NCBI GenBank assembly: GCA_024195585.1
Contig: SWBL01000234.1
Span: forward strand, 1-64,000
Source: Aureobasidium sp. EXF-3400
Taxonomy: Eukaryota > Ascomycota > Dothideomycetes > Dothideales > Saccotheciaceae
Length of the DNA stretch: 64,000 bases
Direction of reading: 5' to 3'
The notes below the pieces were generated by a model. It was given only the letters and a program-made list of their open reading frames with translations, was not told where the DNA came from and made no database searches. A program made the position numbers and the translations under genes. Shown in pieces: positions 46,288-57,311 of the stretch (positions within the stretch are counted from its first letter, which is position 1; every line of letters starts with the position of its first letter).

Positions 46288-48015
46288 TTAAATCTCATCC
46301 TCGAATTTTCTAACCAGCAACCCATCCTTCTCCAACACCTCCTTAACTTGTCTAACCGTGTACTCACCACGGTGGAACATACCAGCACCCAACGCAGCAT
46401 CCACGGTAGTCTCGTCAAACACCTCTTTAAAGTGACCAGGGTTACCAGCTCCACTGGACGCAATAACAGGAATCTTGATGGCGTTTTTAACAGAACGAAT
46501 CAACTCAAGGTCAAAGCCAGAGTTTGTGCCGTCTTTGTCGATGCAGTTGAGTAGGATTTCTCCACAGCCCATGGCTTCGACTGCGGTGCAGAGTTGAATC
46601 ACGTCGAGGTCGGAGGTGGTGCGGCCGCCGTGGATGGTGCATGCGTACCAACAGTACGTTTCGCCATTGGGACCAGGGTAGGGTGTTTTGATGGTTGCGT
46701 GGGAGGTTTCCGAGGGGTCTTTGATGTAGATTCTGCGGGGGTCGACGGAGACGACGACGGCTTGGACACCGTAGGCTTTGCTGATTGTCTCGATGGCGGT
46801 TTTGCCGGAGAGTGTGCTGTTGTTGGCGTAGTATTCTTGGGCGGCAGTTACGGCGTCGGAGCCAATGCTTACTTTGTCGGCGCCGGACTTGAAGTAGAGG
46901 GTTGCGACTTCCAGAGCAGGGACTACGGTGTTTGTTTCGGGATCTTTTGTGTCGCGGATGCCACCGCCGATTGTGAGAGGAACGAAAACTGTGGATGAGG
47001 CCTGACGCAGGATTTCGAGCATGGGTTGGTCTTTGAGAGGAGTCTCGCGGAATGAGGTGATGTTGAGGAAGGTGACTTCGTCGGCACCCTGCTCGTAGTA
47101 TTTTTGGGCCATAGAGACAGGCTTGCCGAGGTTGCGTACGGCAGCGCCTTCCTCTTTCTCGCGGACGTCGTATTGGTCACCTTTTGTGACGACGAGATCA
47201 CCCTGGTCGTTTGTGCGGACATCGAGGCAAGCGATAATGCGGCGGGTGAGGCCTTCCTTTGTAGTTGAGGGCTCAGGTGTTTGTGGCAAGGTGGTGAGAC
47301 GATCGCCGTTCAAGAAAGCCTTGAGGACACGCAAGCCTGCAGCACCACTCTTCTCGGGGTGGAATTGGGTGACCAGGACATTGTCTTTTGCGACAGCACC
47401 AACAAACTCTTGGTTGCCGTAGCGGGCGGTGGCTACAGACCAGCCGGCCTTCTCGAGAACACCAGGCTCGTACATTTTTGCGTATGAGTGGACGTAGTAG
47501 TATTTGCTGTCAGGACGCATGCCGTACAGGCTCTGGTTCGCGTCGAGTCCTTGTGTAGAGGCAGGGTTGGCCGAGTTCCAGCCAATGTGAGGCACACTCT
47601 TGTCCGAGTCGTCAAATCGCTCCAGACGGCCAGGAATCAGGCCCAGACCAGGGACAGTCGAGTTCTCTTCGGAGCCTTCGAATAGGGCTTGCAGGCCGAC
47701 GCAGACGCCCATGAAGGGCTTACCGGCGGCGATGTGCTTCTTGATGGGTTCGACATAGCCAGAGTTGTTGAATTGACTGAGACAGTGGCCAAAGTGGCCT
47801 ACTCCGGGAAGAATGAGTTTCTAGGTGGCCTGTCAGTTCCTATCAGTTTGTCTTTTGGCCAGCTTGTTTGGTGGGGGTGTGAGGGGCTGTACCTCTGCCT
47901 TTGACACATCTTCTGGCGACTTGATCCATTCGACCTGGTAGCCGACCTTCTCAATGGCATTGACCAGCGATCGGATGTTGCCAGCAACGTAGTCCAAGAG
48001 GTGAACTGTCGGCAT
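46288..48015 (-). CDS. his7: Imidazole glycerol phosphate synthase (HisHF fusion)
   Basis: A bifunctional enzyme of histidine biosynthesis: the glutaminase domain releases ammonia, which the cyclase domain uses to turn PRFAR into imidazole glycerol phosphate and AICAR. Exons are 48015-47893 and 47820-46288, with a 72-nt intron, giving 551 residues, the standard size. The glutaminase domain has the nucleophile Cys at about residue 81 ([12 protein letters not shown]) and the His/Glu pair at about 195 and 197 (FHPEKSG). The cyclase barrel contains [38 protein letters not shown] and [14 protein letters not shown], with both catalytic aspartates. The start ATG at 48015 is 252 bases from the divergent imp3 start, so the two genes share a promoter region. 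Confidence 0.97.
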
Positions 48016-48266
48016 TTTGGTGTATATCTTGTCTAACAACAAGAGAGAGAGCGATGAGTCGAAACAAAAAAGACGAGCACATGGCTGCCCTAGCGATGAC
48101 TCGTTTGAGTGACGCGGAGCTGTCGGTCCGCTCCGATGACCGCCTTTCGGCCCGCAGTCTCGACGCCGGCAGAAATTATCTCAGCCCTATCGACGAGCAA
48201 GCCTGAATCTGCAAAGACAGAGCCGCCTTCTCGTCGCATCGCAAACCACACTCCCGATCGCCCATC
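48016..48266. promoter_or_regulatory. Bidirectional promoter his7/imp3
   Basis: The 251 bases between the divergent starts of his7 and imp3 must contain both promoters and 5' UTRs. I see no clear known binding site. Confidence 0.6.
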
Positions 48267-48881
48267 ATGGTCAGACAACTCAAACACCACGAGCACAAGC
48301 TCCTCCGCAAGGTCGACTTCTTCAAGGCCGATACAAAGCAAGGGACCATCCGCCAGAACGATGTAGTGCGCCGCGTATGTCCATGACCTCCATTTTTTGA
48401 ACTGGCCGAAAACATCACTAACAATTCATGACAGTACATGATTCAAAAGCCCGAAGACTACACCTCCTACAACCGTCTCTGCGGTCAACTACGCCAACTC
48501 GCCCACCGCCTAACCCTCCTCCCACCCGACAACGCCTACCGCCTAGCCACCGAAAAGAAACTCCTCGACAAACTCTACGACATGGCCATTCTGAGCGAAC
48601 GCAGCAAACTCTCCGCCGTCGAAAACAAAGTCACAGTCTCAGCCTTCGCACGCAGACGTCTCAACGTCATCCTCACAAGACTGCAAATGGCTCCCGATCT
48701 CAAAGCCGCTACTACTTTTATCGAGGGTGGTCAGGTTAGAGTGGGTACCGAAGTCGTTACCGATCCTGCTTTCTTGGTCACGAGGAATATGGAGGACTTT
48801 GTCACTTGGGTCGATTCGTCAAAGATCAAGAGGACTATCCACAGATACCGCGACAAGCTGGACGATTTCGACTTGCTCTAG
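48267..48881 (+). CDS. imp3: U3 snoRNP protein IMP3
   Basis: A component of the small-subunit processome in the nucleolus; it helps U3 snoRNA pair with pre-18S rRNA. Exons are 48267-48374 and 48435-48881, joined across a 60-nt intron in phase 0, giving 184 residues, the usual size. The N-terminus MVRQLKHHEHKLLRKVDFFK and the middle VVRRYMIQKPEDYTSYNRLC are typical. The S4 RNA-binding domain is in the C-terminal half (RLNVILTRLQMAPDLKAATT, then FIEGGQVRVGTEVV). It shares a divergent promoter with his7 and is tail to tail with dim1. Confidence 0.97.
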
Positions 48882-49153
48882 ATGGACTGTCTTTTCCATC
48901 ATGGATTATACCTCTTCGGGGAATTATTGCATTTATCAGCGTGGCGTTCTGTGGGTCAAAATTGCATGGGATTATCTTGTCCTCTGGAGAAATTTGTGGA
49001 CATGGATAATGGGGTTGAAATGCAAGATATTTGTAGAACTGTCTTGTCTCGTCTTGTCGGGTATCTTTGCTAAACACGAAATATCAAACCATCCGGTCAA
49101 CTCCATGTACGCCATGCTTGTCCCACCCATATGCTTTTTGTGATATTCGTAGA

Positions 49154-50364
49154 TCAGCTGAAGTGGATGCCCTCCTGGTTGAAGGCATACAGCAACTTCA
49201 AGAAGTCACCCTCGTCACACATTCTGGCACGCTTCTCGGAAAGCTCGGTCGTCTCGACCAGTACCTTGGTCACCTTCTGGCGGACCAATTCAGACACCTT
49301 GCCCTTCTTCTTGCGGTTAGGGTTGCCTAGAAGCTTCTTTGCCTTCTTGTCTGCTTCCTCTTTGAAGAAGTCGGGAACATCGTCTTCGTCGTCAACTTCC
49401 ATGATCGCTTCCATTTCGTCGTCCTGGTCGTCTGCAGCCATGTCGGTGTCCATGGCAGCATCTGCAGGGTCGAGCGGCCCATCGTCGAGAACAATGTTGT
49501 TCTGAGCACAGTAGGTGCGGTAGTTTGACTCGAGCATATCCATGACGCTAGTGGTACCAATAAAGCCACTGCGCAGGGTACGGTTCTTACGAACAAAGCA
49601 GATGCGCAAGAGACCATCCCACTCGTCGTAGCTGATCTGTGGACGTGGGACCTTTGGCACAATCTTGACGACATCACTCTCGACTTGAGGAGGAGGGTTG
49701 AAGTTGTTCTTGCCGACCTTCATGACATGAGTGATCTTGGCCCACATTTGGGCATTGACGGACAGTCTCGAGTATAGTTTTGTTCCAGGTTGAGCAAACA
49801 GACGCATAGCAAATTCACGCTGGAACATGAGTACGCAGGAGCGAGGAGCGGGACTCAGGGCCAAGAGTCTGAAAGTCAAGGGCGAAGAAATCTGGTAGGG
49901 TGTGTTTGAAATGCAGACGTCGAAGTATGGAAGTTGTGGGTGCTTGAGCACATCTCCGAGGATGATTTCGAGTCTCTTCTGAGCCGGAGTGCCTTGGAAA
50001 CGCTTTGTGATTTCTGCAGCCATTCGGGGATCGGCTTCGCATGCGATGACCTTTTTGGCCTTTTCCAGGATTTTTGTTGTCAAGTTACCAGTTCCGGGAC
50101 CGACTTCGAGGACAATCTGGGGGCTTATTAGAAGATATTTTCGAGTCGAATGGGAGATTCGAAGCGTACGTCAGACTGCTTGAGGTCGGCCTTGTCGACA
50201 ATGGCCTGAGCGACACCAGGGTTCTTCAGAATGTGCTGACCGAGATCCGTGTTGAACTTGAAGACGTTGTTGGCGGCATGGCCCTTCTTGCGCGAGGCAG
50301 CGCCTGCGTAGGGATCGCTTTTCGAGACGCCACTGCCGTTGTTCTTTCTCGCTGATTTGGGCAT
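49154..50364 (-). CDS. dim1: 18S rRNA adenine dimethyltransferase DIM1
   Basis: This enzyme dimethylates two adjacent adenines near the 3' end of 18S rRNA and is needed for pre-rRNA processing. Exons are 50364-50170 and 50116-49154, joined across a 53-nt intron in phase 0, giving 385 residues. The SAM-binding motif [12 protein letters not shown] spans the first part of exon 2, and the catalytic [11 protein letters not shown] motif follows. The order of motifs ([35 protein letters not shown]) is that of the KsgA/Dim1 family. An acidic insert before the C-terminus ([18 protein letters not shown]) is usual in fungi. Its start lies 182 bases from that of apn1 on the other strand. Confidence 0.97.
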
Positions 50365-50545
50365 GTTGATTCGTGTTCTGGTATAGAAGGAGCGAGTGCG
50401 GAGAGGCGGACGAAGGCCGATGGAATTTTTGGCGGCAGCAGCGACCCTAAAAGCTTATCGATAAGCTTTGCTGTTCAGGGTCTAAGACGTATTCGTACCT
50501 GCCATCACCTTGACATCGTCATTAACCATTCAATTCACTAACAAA
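50365..50545. promoter_or_regulatory. Bidirectional promoter dim1/apn1
   Basis: A 181-base gap between head-to-head genes. Near its centre is a 20-base perfect palindrome (50450-50469) with the core CTTATCGATAAG, which can be read as two inverted GATA-factor sites (CTTATC plus GATAAG) or as a TATCGATA element. Confidence 0.65.
50450..50469. promoter_or_regulatory. Palindrome with core CTTATCGATAAG
   Basis: A 20-base perfect palindrome in the shared promoter of dim1 and apn1. The 12-base core recurs exactly upstream of utp18 at 61389-61400. No bound factor is known to me for this context. Confidence 0.7.
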
Positions 50546-52141
50546 ATGCCTCGTCCATCGAGAGCGAAACCTACTCGCGAGGAATCATCCGATCTGTCAT
50601 CCGCTGTATCAGACGCTCCCGAACCAACTACCCTCCCAGACGCTTCCAACGGCACTAGAGGAACCAAGCGCAAGCGCCAGCTCAAGCAAGAAACCACCCA
50701 AGTCGTCCAAGAAGACGAAGAGCAGGAAGAGAAGGCCGCTCCTGTCAAGAAGACTCGACAACGCAAATCCGTCAAGGTCGAGCAAGCCATCTCTCCACCA
50801 CCCAAGAGAGCCAACAAGTCCACAAAGTCTACAAAGGTCCTTGAGGAAACACAAGAAACAGAAACCACAACAGTAGACACACAAGAAGCCAAAACAAAAG
50901 TTGTGAGAAAGCGCAAGACCAAAGAAGAGAAGGAAGCAGAGGCAATGCCCCTAGCAGCTCGTACAATTGGCCACAAGCTCTTCATCGGTGCCCACGTCTC
51001 GGCCGCTGGTGGTGTCCCTAATGCTGTCCAGAATGCTATCCATATCGGCGCAAATGCCTTTGCCCTGTTCTTAAAGTCCCAACGTAAATGGACAAACCCT
51101 CCGCTGGACGAAACTCATTCTATCAACTTCCATGCTCATTGCGACAAGCACAACTTTGACCAGAATCAACATGTCGTCCCACACGGCTCATACCTTGTCA
51201 ATCTAGCACACACCGATCCCGATCGTACCAAGCAAGCATACGACTCCTTCCTCGATGACTTGAAGCGTTGCGAGAAGCTGGGTATCTTGCTCTACAACTT
51301 TCATCCTGGTAACAGCGTGGGCGGTGATCGCGATGCTGCCATCGCTCATCTGGCCAACAATCTCAACCGCGCACACAAGGAAACTACCAAAGTCATCACG
51401 TTACTCGAGAACATGGCCGCTGGTGGAAACGTCATTGGCTCGACCTTTGAGGACTTGCGCGATGTCATTAACCTGATCGATGACAAGTCTCGTGTCGGCG
51501 TCTGTCTCGATACCTGTCATGCCTTTGCAGGCGGCTACGACCTGCGTACTCCTGAGACTGTCCAGAAGACCCTATCAGAATTCGACGGAACAGTCGGCAT
51601 GAAGTACTTACGTGCTCTGCATCTGAACGACAGCAAGGCGCCCTTCTCAAGCCACAGAGATCTACACGCAAACATTGGCACTGGCTTCCTGGGTTTGCGC
51701 GGCTTCCACGCCATCATGAATGATGAGCGTGTCATCGGCCTTCCCATGGTTCTTGAGACACCAATCGAAGTCCGCGATGAGAACGGCAACCTCCAAAAAG
51801 ATGTTAAGGGCAAGGAAATGGAGGACAAGAATATCTGGGCCAGAGAGATCAAGTTGCTGGAAAGTCTTGTGGGTATGGATGTGGAAAGCGAAGAGTTCAA
51901 AGAACTGAACGATAAGTTGCAGAAGATGGGTAAGGTCGAGCGAGACAGAATCGCCGAGCAAGTCGAGAAGAAGACAACAAAGGTCAAGGAAAAGGAAGAC
52001 AAGGCAAAGGCCAAACAGACCAAACTCAACTTCGGCAAAGCTGCTGCTCCGGCCAAGAAGGGTAAGAAGGCCAAAAAGGAGGAGGATGATGCTGATCAAA
52101 GTGATGCTTCGGCCCCACTGCCTTCGGACGAGGAGAGCTAG
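50546..52141 (+). CDS. apn1: AP endonuclease, endonuclease IV family (Apn1)
   Basis: A nuclear and mitochondrial DNA-repair enzyme that cuts 5' of abasic sites and removes 3' blocking groups; it uses three zinc ions. Single exon of 531 codons, from the first ATG at 50546. The core domain begins at about residue 150 with GAHVSAAGGVPNAVQNAIHI and includes LENMAAGGNVIG, GVCLDTCHAFAGGYDLRTPE and HLNDSKAPFSSHRDLHANIG. These carry the metal-binding His, Glu and Asp residues of the family. The first 140 residues are Lys/Glu-rich with basic nuclear-localisation patches (KRKRQLKQE, RKRKTKEEKE). The C-terminus is again Lys-rich (PAKKGKKAKKEEDD). Both extensions are common in fungal Apn1. Confidence 0.95.
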   Translation: MPRPSRAKPTREESSDLSSAVSDAPEPTTLPDASNGTRGTKRKRQLKQETTQVVQEDEEQEEKAAPVKKTRQRKSVKVEQAISPPPKRANKSTKSTKVLEETQETETTTVDTQEAKTKVVRKRKTKEEKEAEAMPLAARTIGHKLFIGAHVSAAGGVPNAVQNAIHIGANAFALFLKSQRKWTNPPLDETHSINFHAHCDKHNFDQNQHVVPHGSYLVNLAHTDPDRTKQAYDSFLDDLKRCEKLGILLYNFHPGNSVGGDRDAAIAHLANNLNRAHKETTKVITLLENMAAGGNVIGSTFEDLRDVINLIDDKSRVGVCLDTCHAFAGGYDLRTPETVQKTLSEFDGTVGMKYLRALHLNDSKAPFSSHRDLHANIGTGFLGLRGFHAIMNDERVIGLPMVLETPIEVRDENGNLQKDVKGKEMEDKNIWAREIKLLESLVGMDVESEEFKELNDKLQKMGKVERDRIAEQVEKKTTKVKEKEDKAKAKQTKLNFGKAAAPAKKGKKAKKEEDDADQSDASAPLPSDEES

Positions 52142-52712
52142 ATGCCAATCTAAGCACCATGGCGATGATACGGGCATCAATCGTGGATGAACACACGAGA
52201 GATGCAATGAGAGTAACCTCCAGCACGACTGCATATTCATACTGCATCGAAGGCGCATCCTATTTCTGCATAGCTGTAAAAGTGTATTGTAGAGACGGAG
52301 TTCGAGCAACCCATCAATGTTACCCTGTAAGTAGCCTTAAATCAATATACCTTGACTAGCAAATACCTGTTAGTCGCCTCTCTGGACGCTCAGGTCGTAT
52401 CTTATCTAGCCCTACTTCTTGTTGGCCAATCCAATTGCGAACAGAGCAAGCCATAACAACCACACTCCAAAGATTCGGAGAGAGCCTGACAGACGCACAG
52501 CTCTCAGTGCTCAAACTTTCTGAAAGCGTATCTTCTGGATCTGCTGTGCACGTGAATGATTGCCTTGAGCAAAGAACAAAAGTCAACGACGCTATAGAGA
52601 CACTACAAATACCACTCCACCCTTCAATTACACCAACAACATCCCCTCTGGTCTGGTGGTCACCACCGTCACTTTCAATCCAGCTAACCTAATCTAGTAT
52701 TTCCTTACGCCA

Positions 52713-52731
52713 CCCCCCCCCCCCCCCCCCC
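52713..52731 (+). repeat. Homopolymer C19
   Basis: An uninterrupted run of 19 C. Such tracts are often miscounted in assemblies, so its true length is uncertain. It lies directly before the tandem repeats. Confidence 0.9.
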
Positions 52732-52735
52732 TCTT

Positions 52736-52986
52736 CACTTCCCGCATTGGCATATTCTTTGTTGATGCTTCTTCTACAAATCCCAACTCTCACGAGTTCG
52801 AATCCGACTTTGGTCGTTTTCACTTCCCGCATTGGTCTATTCATTGCTGATGTTTCTTCTACCTACCACCCCCCAGAACTCTCGCGGGTTCGAGACCCCT
52901 GGCGGTCATCAGACTTGGAATCTGATTAATTCCCCGGGACTCTCATGAGTTCGAGACTCCTGGTGGTCGTCAGACTTGGAATCTGA
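52736..52986 (+). repeat. Tandem repeats resembling truncated tRNA-Ser
   Basis: Two units repeat here. An 85-bp unit starts at 52736 and again at 52821 (CACTTCCCGCATTGG). A 61-bp unit then follows twice, with T-arm-like B-box sequences at 52886 and 52947 and an anticodon-arm-like hairpin, TCAGACTTGGAATCTGA, at 52909-52925 and 52970-52986. A third B-box-like site is at 52794. The hairpin and the T-arm end resemble tRNA-Ser(TGA), with a long variable-arm-sized gap between, but no acceptor stem or D arm closes a full tRNA. I take these to be decayed, tandemly amplified tRNA-derived pieces. Confidence 0.5.
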
Positions 52987-52994
52987 TTCATGCC

Positions 52995-53110
52995 TACTGA
53001 CTTTGAATTAGTCAAATAGAATGTCTAAGCCGGTGATTGTGCTAGGACAGGATACTGACTTTGGATTAGTCAAATAGAATGTCCAAGCCGGTGATTGTGC
53101 TAGGACAGGA
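52995..53110 (+). repeat. Tandem duplication of a 58-bp unit
   Basis: Two direct copies, 52995-53052 and 53053-53110, differ at two positions only. Both begin TACTGACTTTG and end CTAGGACAGGA. The near identity shows the duplication is recent. Confidence 0.92.
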
Positions 53111-53383
53111 AGCAATGGCGAAAGGGAAAGATGAGGGTAAGTGAAACCATCTTCAGACCACCAGACCAGATTTTTTTGCTTGTGGAAATGTGTAGTGCAA
53201 GATCTCTCGATTCGCCTGAAATCTTTGAAAGATGTAGGTACAGGTTCAAAATTGAAAGGGTTCGGAAGTATTGTGACATGTTTATTGCTATTTGCAAGGT
53301 CTTTTGTGATACTAACCGACCATGTTCGTGGTGTCATTGTTCTCATCAAGCTAACCTCCCTTCATCTCTCCTCGCCCAACTCT

Positions 53384-56300
53384 CTACGCTTCACATTCCT
53401 GGCACAAAGGTGTGACGAACGACTCGGTCAGCGGCACACTGAGCTTCTTGGTAATCATTTGTCTCTTCGCGTCAACCACAATATTCGAGTCCCTTTTACG
53501 GGCCATTGTTGTTGTCACGTTGCTACCTTGTCCCAGCACAGTGAGGCTCACAACGCTGGCGTTGGTTGGGTAGCCAAAGCTGCCGCCCATCTCGAAGGTG
53601 CCATTCGCGTAGCTGAAGGTGATAAGACTTGTCTGGGGTTGTTCGATAGCATCGCCCTCGTCCAAATACAGCGAACCCTCTGCCTTGTCTTCAAGATCGG
53701 GTGCGATGATGAGAACAAAGTCTTGCTTTCGAAGCTCGGTAGTTGTGTTGGCAGAGTTCTGACGGAGAGGCAGAATACTGCCGCCGCGGATATGAGCAGT
53801 AATTTCCGTGAAGTCGACGTTGTCGCGAGTCACCCAGTTGCCAGTTCCGCGCTCGGGTTGGTAGGTAAAGTAGTCGTAGAAGATGTCATCAGGGAGATAG
53901 AAGGTGACACTCGTACTGTTGTCGTCTACAACAGGACTGACCAAGATGCTGTCACCCCAGAAGAACTGATGTTCGATGGGGAATGTGTTGGAGTCCTCTG
54001 GGTAGACGAAGAACAAGGGCTGGATCGAAGGCTTGCCATTTACAGTCTGCTCGTGGAAGGCTGTGTAGAGGTAGTCTAGCAGTCTGTAACGCGTGTCGAT
54101 CGCCTTTTGAGCGGCAACTGTGGTGAGATTCCAGCGATAGAATTCATGGTTCACGGAGCCGACCTCCGCATGGTTACGGTAGAAGGGATAGAAGGCACCA
54201 AGAGTGGCCCATCGAGCACACAGTTCGGGCCAAGTATTTCCTGCGTACCTGAAGTGAAAGAACATTAGCATGATATCAGGAAAATATAACCAACAATGTT
54301 AGTGCTGAACTTACCCGCAGACATCACTTCCCACCATAGGTAACTGTTGAAATATGGTCAGTTCAAGTCTATACTGATAAGGTTAACGCGGGATACCTGG
54401 AAAATGGCAGCGAACTCCAGCATCTGGGCGATCGACACCCTGTACCATGGCCAGCCAGCGCCTGACGAGTGGTTAGTACCTATCTGAGATAAAATTCACC
54501 GTGTCTCACTGTTATCCCCAAGCCAGTGCCCGACGTGGTGACCAGCACCCGCAAATGTACTACGGGTGATAACCATCGGTCTTCTTGTCGGTCTGCGTGC
54601 CAGCATTGCGTCTCGGCTGACACTTGACATCATAGTACCGTAGAGATTGTGAGTGTCGTACATGGCCAAACCATTCTCGTGGTAGAGATTAGTATCGATG
54701 GTCTTGTTAGACAAGCTTCCGGCGGCGTTGTCAATGGCGTATGGTGGATCAATCAGGTTTCTGCCCGGTAGACCTAGATGCGAGGTTGTAGTGTTCGATT
54801 GACGCTTGACCTTGCGTGATGTTGAGCCCGGCTGGAAATCGGCAGGGAAGCCAGGGATGGGATATCCTGCATTTGCTCTGACCGCTGGAGGAGTAGGAGG
54901 ATATCCGTTAGCAGCAGCATATCCGAATGGATCATTGCATGGCCAAGTGCAAAAATTACTGGCCTCGTTCATGTCTTCATCATTGTCAGTATGTTTTTTG
55001 TGTGACGCAGATGGTGTAAAGATAATCACCAATCCAAAGAGCATCAATGTCGACACCAGTGTCGGCATTGAAGACAGTCGTGAACTCGTTGTCCCAATAT
55101 TCTTGAGTACCACTTGCGAACCAATCGGGGAAAGCTGTAACACCTGCGCTTATATCAGCCAACCATTAGACTATAGTTTTTGAAAGTCTACTTACCAGGC
55201 CAGACGACACCCTGATAGATTGAGCCGTTCGACCTCTTCCAGAAGGCGTTTGCCTCGACACCATTGTTGAAAGCTGAGTAGTTGTAGTAGGCAACGGCAG
55301 GATCAACCATGACGATATAGGATTGCTGTCTAGAGTGCAAGGTAGAGACCAGTTCTCGCATCTTGTCCAGAGGGAAGCGCTCCGGGTCTGTAGTGAAGAC
55401 ACGTCGACTGTCCATATAATCGATGTCGGTCCCTAATACAAGTCAATGTGTATCCTTTGGATCAAGCAAGTTTACTACGCACACATGACTTCTAGGGGAA
55501 TGTCTGCAGCGCTATAGTTCGCAACCACAGCAGCAACTTCATACACATCTTGGTATCCGTATCTGCACTGATGGAAGCCGAACCCCCAATATGGCATTTC
55601 AGCCGGTAAGCCAACCACTTCAGCGTACTGTTTGGCGACTTCGGTAGGAGATGGACCAGCCAAGAAGTAGAGGTCGACAATGCCGCCAATGGTGTTGTAT
55701 TCGAGATACTGGCCAGCTTCTGCAGTGCTGTTGATCTTGATATCCATGCCGTTGCTGTTCAATAGGAAGACGCCATGGGTGCCATCTGCTCCTCGGTGAT
55801 CGAAGTAGACTGGGTGGTTTCCATACAAGTTGGTGCCTCCAGGGATAGAGTAAGCATCACGAGACCAGAGAGTTCGAGTATAGTTTGTGGTGTTCAGCTA
55901 CAGACATGGTTAGACATGCATCTCATTCAAACTTGAAAGCCAGCTTACCTGGAACGGATCAGAGTGTTCGCCAAGTCCATAGAGGTGAGGATTCTCGGGG
56001 AGTTGAGTGCGAAGTCTCAAGTACTGGGACTGGAAGACGAGTTCTGCTCCAGTAGTATTGAACAAAGCTGGTCCACCACTACGGCGAGACACCGCAAATG
56101 AGAAAGGGTCGTCGACAACTTCAAAAACCAGCTGACTCGATGTAGAGGAAACATTTCCATCTGCACCTGGGCGTGGGAGAACGGATTCGGGGACCTGGTA
56201 GACGTTTTCGTCGGCATCATAGATCTGGACATGTAGTCTATCGCCAGTCTCCTGAGTAATCTCGAGCTTCAGATTCTCAATGTCTTGACCGTAGGTGTTG

Positions 56301-56536
56301 CATGCTGGACCGGCAAGAGTAAGGTCGGCCTAGCAATCGACATCAGCGAGATGAATTATTGGAATAGTTGTTGTACCTACAGTCAGTCCTTGGCTGGTCT
56401 GTTGCACATTGGTAGCCTTGTAACCTGGACAACTTTCGATCGGCAAAGAGTTCTGGCGGCGCACAAGGCCATGTGGACTAGCAAAGACTTGTGTAACGCT
56501 GGCAGCAGCCACAAGCCACTGCACAGTACGAAACAT
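53384..56536 (-). CDS. Secreted alpha-glucosidase, glycoside hydrolase family 31
   Basis: A secreted enzyme that releases glucose from maltose and related alpha-glucans. Nine exons are 56536-56381, 56329-55949, 55897-55483, 55432-55196, 55143-55030, 54974-54510, 54461-54397, 54343-54315 and 54248-53384; introns are 48-66 nt and all phases agree, giving 908 residues. A signal peptide ([20 protein letters not shown]) leads the protein. The catalytic nucleophile is Asp435 in the GH31 motif [11 protein letters not shown], completed across the fifth joint. The acid/base is in HWLGDN (Asp588). Joints also restore VMWTDIDYMD and [11 protein letters not shown], both family features. Several N-glycosylation sites (NYT, NSS, NTT, NVT) fit secretion. 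The size and order match fungal AgdA/AgdB-type enzymes. Confidence 0.95.
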
Positions 56537-57311
56537 GGTTGTTGTGATGGAGTTGTAAAGGTGAGTGATGAACAGCTTGGTTCAGACTTGCCTGTCCTCA
56601 AGAGTTTACCGGGCATCAACAATGATTTATAGAAAGTGACTACCTACTATCGTCATCACAAATTGAAGCTGCACACGGATACGTGACTGCCTCTCCGAGG
56701 CTCCGAGTCCCGCATATTGCCCTGAGGATGCTTCCAAACCGAACCTCGCAGCGTCCTGCGGGGCAATGTGGTGCGGTGTTGCATGCTCCTTACTGCTACC
56801 ACATGACGGCATATTTCCTGTGCCCGCTTCGGACCTGTTCTCGGTAGGAATAAGAGAGGGGTCAAGATGCACGACGTAAATCACTCTCGAGCTCCATCAT
56901 ATGATCTCTTGCAAACATGTGGCCGGCAGCAAGGGCATGGTTCTGCACTTGCCATGCGGGGATGTTTGTTGCTGGAGGAAAGTGGTTTCAGATTGGGAAG
57001 GGATGCACGTTGTGCGGGGCAGGTGCATGCATGCTTTGTCGATCTCTCTGCTTCGACTTTAGCCGATCGAGCATAACAAAAGGTCACTAACCCAGAATGA
57101 AAATGGAAGCAAGATGACCGTTACGATATGGAATGCCATCTCCGTGGACCGCTAGAGAGGGATGCGATATTGTGTAGACTCAAGAATCGGAAACACCATT
57201 ACGGTAATGAGAAATGTTGTTTAGACATTCTGCTATCCCGCTTTTCACTCATCTTCAAACCTCATTCATCAGACATTGTCATCATCAGATCTTGTGTCGT
57301 GGGTCATTTAG
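56537..57311. other. Intergenic, alpha-glucosidase promoter and GST 3' flank
   Basis: About 775 bases between two minus-strand genes. Short ORFs on both strands have no recognisable content. Control of the alpha-glucosidase by a carbon-source factor is expected, but I cannot pick out specific sites with confidence. Confidence 0.5.

Larger units (their letters stand above)
52142..53383. other. Gene-free region with a poly-C run and nested tandem repeats
   Basis: The 1.24 kb between apn1 and the alpha-glucosidase gene is gene-free but structured. It holds a run of 19 C at 52713-52731, then three kinds of tandem unit over 52736-53110 (listed separately). The 52142-52712 part shows nothing I can name. 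Confidence 0.7.

Noticed and set aside
53141..54079. 312-codon plus-strand ORF opposite the alpha-glucosidase
   Set aside because: It mirrors the last exon of the GH31 gene, which has clear family motifs; the antisense translation has none.
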